Source: CAZYJD01 sp964647785 (lineage in GTDB: Bacteria > Bacteroidota > Bacteroidia > NS11-12g > UBA9320). Taken from it: a stretch of 18,705 nt of DNA. The notes under the pieces are model-generated. The model did not search any database and was not told the DNA's origin. It worked only from the letters and a program-made list of their open reading frames with translations. The DNA is taken from positions 1 through 18,705 of the forward strand of contig CAZYJD010000039.1 in NCBI GenBank assembly GCA_964647785.1, given 5' to 3'. Made by a program: the position numbers and the translations under genes. Position 1 is the first letter of the stretch. Each line of letters opens with the position of its first letter. Below are positions 14,297 through 18,705 of this stretch, one piece after another.

Positions 14297-15850
14297 GTGA
14301 GCTACGATCTCTACATAGATTACGGCTCCGAGGGTGAGAAAATTGCGCTTCTTAAGGACAACCTTCTTATTGAGCTCCATACAGAGGAAGCCGGCCAACG
14401 ATTCAACGTAGGAGACATATATTTGGGGAAAATCCGCAAATTAATGCCGTCCTTAAACGCGGCTTTTGTGGATGTAGGCTATGAAAAAGATGCCTTCCTA
14501 CATTATTCTGATGTAGGTCCCAATATCAGGTCGCTACAAAAACTTTTCAGAGCCACCCGACAAGGTGGGATGAAAAAGCCGGATTTGACCGATTTTAAAC
14601 TGGAAGCTGAGACTTTGAAAACTGGTAAGGTAACCGATGTTTTCAAAAAGGATCAAGAAATTCTAGTACAGGTCACCAAAGAGCCTATCTCATCCAAGGG
14701 CCCTCGCCTGAGTACCGAAATTGTTATTCCGGGCAGGTACGTTATACTCGTTCCCTTCAGCAACTCAATCTCCATTTCTAAAAAAATTGCTGGGACCGAA
14801 GAGCGCAATCGCATTCGGAATCTGAGCCTCAGCCTGAAGCCGAAGAATTTTGGAATCATTTGCCGCACCGCTGCGGAAGGAAAAAATGCTTCGGAGTTGC
14901 ACAAAGACATCACCGAGCTGCTGCTTCGTTGGGATCAGATTTTTTCCAACTTAAAAGAAGCCCGTCATTACCAAAAAATGCTGGGTGAGGGAAATCGGTA
15001 TCACACGGTTTTGCGGGATCTAATGAGTTTAGATTTTAGCAATATCCATGTGAATGATGAGAGTGTATTCCGCAAGCTCAAAGAGCAATTTGGTGAGCAC
15101 AACCCCAGCATCTCAGGTGCCCTCAAGTTATACAAAGGCAAAGAACGCATGTTTCGCCATTACGGCATCGAGAAACAAATCAAGTCAGCTTTTGGGAAAA
15201 ATGTGGCTTTCAATGGCGGCTCATACCTTGTTATAGAGCATACCGAAGCCCTGCATGTAATTGATGTGAACAGTGGTGGAAATAAGCCATCAGGAACAAC
15301 TCAAGAGGAGCAGGCACTGAAAGTAAATCTTGGGGCAGCAAAAGAAATAGCACGACAGCTTCGACTGCGAGATATGGGTGGAATCATTGTGATTGATTTC
15401 ATTGATCTCAAGAGCAACGCGCATAAAAAAGAGCTCCATCAGGCACTCACCGATGCCATGAAAGCAGACCGTGCAAAGCATACCATTTTGCCGATGACAC
15501 GTTTTGGGCTGATTCAAATTACGCGTCAGCGGGTGCGCCCTGAAATGAATATTACCACCAGTGAACAATGTCCCAGCTGCCAAGGTTCAGGTCGCATTAG
15601 CGCAAGTATTCTCCTTGAAGATGAAATTGAAACCAATCTGGAAAACATCTTTAAACAGCTCAACCCGGCTCGATTGGAATTGGTGGCGCATCCCTATGTG
15701 GCAGCTTTCTTCAACAAAGGCCTGTGGTCTCGAAGAAGACAATGGGTTATGAAATACCGGAAAAAAATACGGGTGGTTGGCGATCCATCATTTCATTATA
15801 CCGAGTACCGTTTTTTTGATCAAAACGAGGAAGAGATTCACCTGCAATGA
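14297..15850 (+). CDS. rng: Ribonuclease G/E family endoribonuclease
   Basis: Rng cuts single-stranded RNA in rRNA maturation and mRNA decay. The 517-residue protein has an S1 RNA-binding domain at about 35-130 (GDIYLGKIRKLMPSLNAAF, VDVGYEKDAFLHY). The RNase H-like catalytic domain follows, with magnesium-binding D323 in VIDVNSGG and D367 in VIDFIDLK. The zinc-link cysteines are C425 and C428 in CPSCQGSG. It lacks the long unstructured C-terminus of RNase E, as expected for RNase G. The start is a GTG at 14297: an in-frame TGA lies 6 bases upstream and the protein sequence from here matches the family start. It is 10 bases after the 29-residue gene, and its stop overlaps the next start (ATGA). 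Confidence 0.95.
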   Translation: MSYDLYIDYGSEGEKIALLKDNLLIELHTEEAGQRFNVGDIYLGKIRKLMPSLNAAFVDVGYEKDAFLHYSDVGPNIRSLQKLFRATRQGGMKKPDLTDFKLEAETLKTGKVTDVFKKDQEILVQVTKEPISSKGPRLSTEIVIPGRYVILVPFSNSISISKKIAGTEERNRIRNLSLSLKPKNFGIICRTAAEGKNASELHKDITELLLRWDQIFSNLKEARHYQKMLGEGNRYHTVLRDLMSLDFSNIHVNDESVFRKLKEQFGEHNPSISGALKLYKGKERMFRHYGIEKQIKSAFGKNVAFNGGSYLVIEHTEALHVIDVNSGGNKPSGTTQEEQALKVNLGAAKEIARQLRLRDMGGIIVIDFIDLKSNAHKKELHQALTDAMKADRAKHTILPMTRFGLIQITRQRVRPEMNITTSEQCPSCQGSGRISASILLEDEIETNLENIFKQLNPARLELVAHPYVAAFFNKGLWSRRRQWVMKYRKKIRVVGDPSFHYTEYRFFDQNEEEIHLQ

Positions 15851-16842
15851 GAAATTTTACCAAGTCCTTTTTGCTCATCATGCTGTTCATGGCTTCATGT
15901 GTCCCACAGCGCAAATTTGCAGAGCTTGAAAATGAACATAAAGAAACCAAATTGGCACTGCTTGAAGCAGAGTCTCAAAACAATGTGCTCAGATCGGAGA
16001 ACAAGGATTTGATTAGGGAAAAGGAACGCCTAAGGGAAGAAAACATAAGATTGCAATCAAATTTTGATGAGCTAACCAATACCTGGGAAAAAAGTCAGGC
16101 ATTAAATGAAGAACTCAATCAGAAGTACCAAAAATTACTCGAAGCCAATGATGCCGATTTGAGCAGACTGAACAAAGAGCTTCAAAAACTGGAGAAAGAA
16201 CTGCAAGACAAGGAAAAAAGCCTCTTAGAACAAGAGTCAGCATTGATGGAGCGCGAGAAAACTGTGAAGGAGCTCAAGGCTAAACTCGATGGACTCCAGG
16301 CCGATTTACAGAAGAGGGAGAAAAGAGTGTTTGAGCTTCAACGACAAATCAATGCAAAAGATTCTGCGGTGAATGCCATGCGCATCAAAATCAGCGAAGC
16401 ACTGACCGGTTTTGAAGATAAGGGCATCAAAGTGCAGACCAGAAATGGGAAAGTCTATGTATCGATGGAATCGCAATTGTTGTTCCGCTCGGGCAGAACA
16501 GATGTGGACGAAGAAGGTCGAAAGGCTCTATTACAGCTTGCAGGAGCTCTTAATAAGGACGAGAAATTCGAAATTATGATTGAAGGGCATACCGATAGCA
16601 TACCCATTAAGACCGCCCGATTTGAAGATAACTGGGATCTAAGTGTATTGCGAGCTACGTCTATGCTTCGAATACTCACCATCGATGGAGGAGTCAGTTC
16701 CAAGCGGATCATTCCTGCAGGAAGAGGGGAGTATCTTCCTATATCATCCAATTCAACTGAAGCAGGCCGGGCGCAAAATCGACGTATCGAAATCATCATC
16801 GCACCAGATTTAAGTCAAATTTACCGTTTGTTGGAACCCTAA
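15847..16842 (+). CDS. OmpA-domain lipoprotein with long coiled coil
   Basis: A 331-residue envelope protein. Residues 1-18 form a lipoprotein signal ending FMASC, with the acylated cysteine at C18. Residues about 25-190 are an almost continuous charged coiled coil. The OmpA/MotB-type peptidoglycan-binding domain (about 205-325) has SQLLFRSGRTDVDEEG, the signature IEGHTDSIPI, and a closing AGRAQNRRIEIII segment. It probably links the outer membrane to peptidoglycan across the periplasm. The start overlaps the rng stop by four bases, and its own stop overlaps the rlmH start by one base, so all three are coupled. The rod could also support an envelope machine, but nothing here shows which. Confidence 0.9.
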   Translation: MRNFTKSFLLIMLFMASCVPQRKFAELENEHKETKLALLEAESQNNVLRSENKDLIREKERLREENIRLQSNFDELTNTWEKSQALNEELNQKYQKLLEANDADLSRLNKELQKLEKELQDKEKSLLEQESALMEREKTVKELKAKLDGLQADLQKREKRVFELQRQINAKDSAVNAMRIKISEALTGFEDKGIKVQTRNGKVYVSMESQLLFRSGRTDVDEEGRKALLQLAGALNKDEKFEIMIEGHTDSIPIKTARFEDNWDLSVLRATSMLRILTIDGGVSSKRIIPAGRGEYLPISSNSTEAGRAQNRRIEIIIAPDLSQIYRLLEP

Positions 16843-17303
16843 TGCAGCAAATCACATTATTGGCGGTAGGAAAAACCAGCATTGATTATGTGAAAAAAGG
16901 CGAGGCAGAATGGCTTAAGCGCATTGGAAAGTTTGCTCGATTGGAGTACCGCTTTTTAAAAGAAGCCCATGCAACGGATGATAGAGCACTTCAAAAGGAG
17001 GGAAAAGAGATCCTGAAATCTGTGCCTCAGGGTGCTACTTTGGTTCTGTTGGATGAAAAAGGCGCCCATTACAGCAGCAGAAACTTTGCCGCTTGGTTGG
17101 AGAAAGAGCGAATGACCGGCAAAAGAATCTGCTTCGTTATTGGGGGAGCTCATGGATTCTCCCAAGAGGTTTACCAGCAGGCTGCACATCAATTATCCCT
17201 CTCTGCCATGACCTTCTCACACCAGTTGATTCGCCTTTTTTTTCTCGAGCAATTATACCGTGGATTGAGCATCATAGATGGGCATCCTTATCACAACGAC
17301 TGA
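16842..17303 (+). CDS. rlmH: 23S rRNA (pseudouridine1915-N3)-methyltransferase RlmH
   Basis: RlmH methylates pseudouridine 1915 in helix 69 of 23S rRNA using S-adenosylmethionine and acts on the assembled 70S ribosome. The 153-residue SPOUT-family protein has normal length. It starts QITLLAVGKT, has LVLLDEKGAHYSSRNFA, the SAM-binding trefoil-knot segment CFVIGGAHGFSQEV, and the conserved end FFLEQLYRGLSIIDGHPYH. Its ATG overlaps the previous stop (TAATG at 16840-16844). It is the last gene of the run beginning at HU or further downstream; I see no strong hairpin terminator after it. Confidence 0.95.
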   Translation: MQQITLLAVGKTSIDYVKKGEAEWLKRIGKFARLEYRFLKEAHATDDRALQKEGKEILKSVPQGATLVLLDEKGAHYSSRNFAAWLEKERMTGKRICFVIGGAHGFSQEVYQQAAHQLSLSAMTFSHQLIRLFFLEQLYRGLSIIDGHPYHND

Positions 17304-17384
17304 TCTTTCAGTGGCCATTGTAATTGGCTTTATGCAAGGAAATCAAGTGTTTGTAAGTAGAGTATAAAAAAAGGATGAAATCAC

Positions 17385-17414
17385 TTTGAATTGTCGATGA
17401 AATAAATACATTTG
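17385..17414 (+). promoter_or_regulatory. Predicted promoter of the 79-residue protein gene
   Basis: TTTG (17385-17388), an 18-base spacer and TACATTTG (17407-17414) match the Bacteroidota -33/-7 pattern. The transcript would start near 17418 and carry a leader of about 70 bases before the ATG at 17491. Confidence 0.6.
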
Positions 17415-17422
17415 CCTGAATC

Positions 17423-17454
17423 ACAATCATTTTTAAGGCATGATTGTTGTACAA
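17423..17454 (+). promoter_or_regulatory. Inverted repeat in the leader of the 79-residue protein gene
   Basis: ACAATCA (17423-17429) pairs with TGATTGT (17441-17447) across an 11-base loop, and the palindrome TTGTACAA (17447-17454) follows directly. Both lie just after the predicted transcription start, so they could be an operator or a leader RNA stem. Confidence 0.4.
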
Positions 17455-17490
17455 TTTAAATTTATTGATCACACTTTTTTTAATTGATAT

Positions 17491-17730
17491 ATGTCAAGGA
17501 CGGAAGGCTCAAAAGGGAAAGGAAGACCGGCAACCAGGCCGGTGGCAAAACGAAAGGCGTATTATGTGAATGTAATCGTCAAAAACTCACAAACAGGCAG
17601 TGTCAGTAAGGTACTGATTAGCCGCGACACCATTGCTGAAGTTAAAATGCTTTTGGCGAGATCCATGCAAGAAACCGAGTTCCTCGGGTATTGGAATGGG
17701 AAGGAATTCGAAAAAGTATCACTGAATTAA
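17491..17730 (+). CDS. Small basic protein of unknown function
   Basis: I do not recognise this 79-residue protein. Residues 1-22 are unstructured and strongly basic (MSRTEGSKGKGRPATRPVAK) and contain GKGRPATRP, which resembles an AT-hook core (a GRP flanked by basic residues). Residues about 24-79 look folded: two strands (YYVNVIVKN, SVSKVLISR), a helix (TIAEVKMLLARSMQ) and a strand pair (FLGYWNGKEFEKV). The coding status is well supported: it has a predicted promoter upstream, an ATG start, good codon structure and a strong terminator six bases after the stop. It is monocistronic. DNA or RNA binding is a guess from charge and the hook-like motif. Confidence 0.8.
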   Translation: MSRTEGSKGKGRPATRPVAKRKAYYVNVIVKNSQTGSVSKVLISRDTIAEVKMLLARSMQETEFLGYWNGKEFEKVSLN

Positions 17731-17735
17731 ATCAT

Positions 17736-17763
17736 GCCCGCCAAGTATGGCGGGCTTTTTTTT
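17736..17763 (+). terminator. Rho-independent terminator after the 79-residue protein gene
   Basis: GCCCGCC (17736-17742), a six-base loop AAGTAT and GGCGGGC (17749-17755) form a perfect 7-bp GC-only stem followed by eight T residues. It is the clearest intrinsic terminator in the window. Confidence 0.93.
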
Positions 17764-18119
17764 GGCTCAAAGAAATACCTCAAATGGACTCATTTCCTAT
17801 AACTGACAAATCCTCGCAACAAAAATTGGCACGGCAGGAAAAGGACATCAGATCCACCCCAATGCCAAAGATCAATTAACAGTCATGCATCTTCTTGATG
17901 AGATCAAAAAGCAGGATTCTTTGATCATTTTATTCTTCTCGAATTATTTGGAATGATTCTAATGTACACTCCTGAGAACAAAGCTCAAAAACAATGCACA
18001 ATTCATGGGTGTTTTCGCTACAGAAGTGCTTGTTTTGTTTCGTTCAAAAAAACCTATGTGACTTAGGTCTTTGATTTGAAAAAATTAATTTTGCACGCAA
18101 TTTTGAGCCGGTCAGACAA
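17764..18119. other. Intergenic region before nqrA
   Basis: About 356 bases without a convincing gene. The only notable structures are alternative short stems around 17895-17926 and the predicted nqrA -7 box near 18086. A 31-codon frame at 17784-17879 has no supporting features. Confidence 0.6.
18086..18093 (+). promoter_or_regulatory. Predicted -7 box of nqrA
   Basis: TAATTTTG matches TAnnTTTG, followed by CACG. It would place the start of transcription near 18097 with a leader of about 23 bases. No TTG lies at the ideal distance; the nearest TTTG (18070-18073) is only 12 bases upstream, so the -33 element is uncertain. Confidence 0.45.
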
Positions 18120-18705
18120 ATGAGTAAATCGATTAAAATCAAGAAGGGTAGAGATATCCTTCTCCAAGGAGAAGCAGCCAAAACAATGCTTGATTCTGCA
18201 TCTTCCAAAACTTTCGTTATCCGCCCAACAGATTTCACCGGACTTGTACCCAAGCTGGAGTTGAAAGAAGGGGCCGAAGTAAAAGCGGGAACGCCTCTGT
18301 TCCATGCCAAGCAAGATGAACGCATTAAATTCTGTTCTCCGGTGAGCGGAGAATTGATCGAAATCAACCGTGGTGCCCGCAGGGTGGTCCTTGAAGTAAA
18401 AGTTCTTGCCGACAGCGAAAATAGCTATGTTGATTTTGGAGCTGCGGATCCGGCACAGATTGGTCGCGATGAAGTAAAATCAAAAATGCTTGCATCGGGT
18501 TGCTGGCCTTTCATTGTTCAACGACCATTCGGAACCCTTGCTGATCCGGATGAAACACCTCGTGATATATTCATTTCAACCTTCGATTCAGTACCTCTGG
18601 CCAACGATTACAGTTTTTCACTCAAAGAAGAACAGGAAGCATTTCAGTCGGGGGTAAATGCACTTGCCCAACTCACTGATGGAAAAGTATTCCTCGGGGT
18701 GAAGG
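18120..18705 (+). CDS. nqrA: Na+-translocating NADH:quinone reductase subunit A, N-terminal part
   Basis: NqrA is the peripheral cytoplasmic subunit of the six-subunit Na+-NQR complex, which passes electrons from NADH to quinone and pumps sodium. The first 195 codons are present and the frame is open at the right edge. It starts SKSIKIKKGRDILLQGEA, continues with LKEGAEVKAGTPLFHAKQDE and the barrel-sandwich segment FCSPVSGELIEINRGARR, and contains WPFIVQRPFGTLADPDETPR, all typical of NqrA. Full-length proteins are about 450 residues. The remaining nqrB-F genes should follow outside the window. A -7-like box lies 26 bases before the ATG. Confidence 0.95.
   Translation, partial: MSKSIKIKKGRDILLQGEAAKTMLDSASSKTFVIRPTDFTGLVPKLELKEGAEVKAGTPLFHAKQDERIKFCSPVSGELIEINRGARRVVLEVKVLADSENSYVDFGAADPAQIGRDEVKSKMLASGCWPFIVQRPFGTLADPDETPRDIFISTFDSVPLANDYSFSLKEEQEAFQSGVNALAQLTDGKVFLGVK

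Noticed and set aside
17304..17340. Possible terminator after rlmH (GCCA...TGGC then TTTAT)
   Set aside because: Only a 4-bp stem with a mismatch and an interrupted T-run; too weak to call.
17784..17879. 31-codon plus-strand frame after the terminator (MDSFPITDKSSQQ...)
   Set aside because: No promoter, ribosome-binding context or family resemblance; the composition is not distinctive.

Overview
The window looks like a chromosomal contig from a gliding or T9SS-bearing member of the Bacteroidota, probably Flavobacteriales or a relative. The pointers are gldD and gldE, a surface protein with a type IX secretion (T9SS) C-terminal sorting domain, nqrA, an S16 protein with a long acidic tail, very little Shine-Dalgarno usage, and several boxes matching the Bacteroidota -7 promoter consensus TAnnTTTG. 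It is mostly core housekeeping sequence. I see no phage, insertion sequence, CRISPR array, tRNA or rRNA.

Layout. Positions 1-1228 (minus strand): rpsP, then rimM overlapping it by one base, then the first 21 codons of an unidentified reading frame running off the left edge. Positions 1229-1928: an rpsP promoter with a palindrome at the predicted transcript start, then an intergenic repeat region with 118-126 bp imperfect repeats interrupted by a 100-N assembly gap. Positions 1929-2513 (plus): miaE. Positions 2527-6813 (minus): a tightly overlapping three-gene operon of an ECF sigma factor, a one-helix membrane protein with a C-terminal beta-barrel-like domain, and a large T9SS cargo protein. 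Positions 6919-9544 (plus): truB, ribF and an M23/LysM peptidase. Positions 9550-13038 (minus): mutY, ssb, gldE, gldD. Positions 13129-17303 (plus): an HU-family protein, a TPR protein, a 29-residue very basic protein (COX24/AURKAIP1 type), rng, an OmpA-domain lipoprotein and rlmH, all closely spaced or overlapping. Positions 17491-17730 (plus): a small unknown basic protein with its own promoter and a strong intrinsic terminator. Positions 18120-18705 (plus): the start of nqrA, cut by the right edge.

How it fits together. Three groups serve translation: rpsP-rimM (30S protein and assembly factor), the tRNA/rRNA modification genes miaE, truB and rlmH, and rng with the small basic ribosome-type protein. 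A second theme is the cell envelope and surface motility: GldD/GldE, the sigma operon with its T9SS cargo, the M23 peptidase and the OmpA lipoprotein. The least explained items are the sigma/one-helix-barrel/T9SS operon, the 79-residue protein at 17491, the repeat region around the gap, and promoter boxes placed so close to start codons that truB and ssb (perhaps also miaE) may be made from leaderless or nearly leaderless mRNAs. I did not find a convincing new defence or mobile system.
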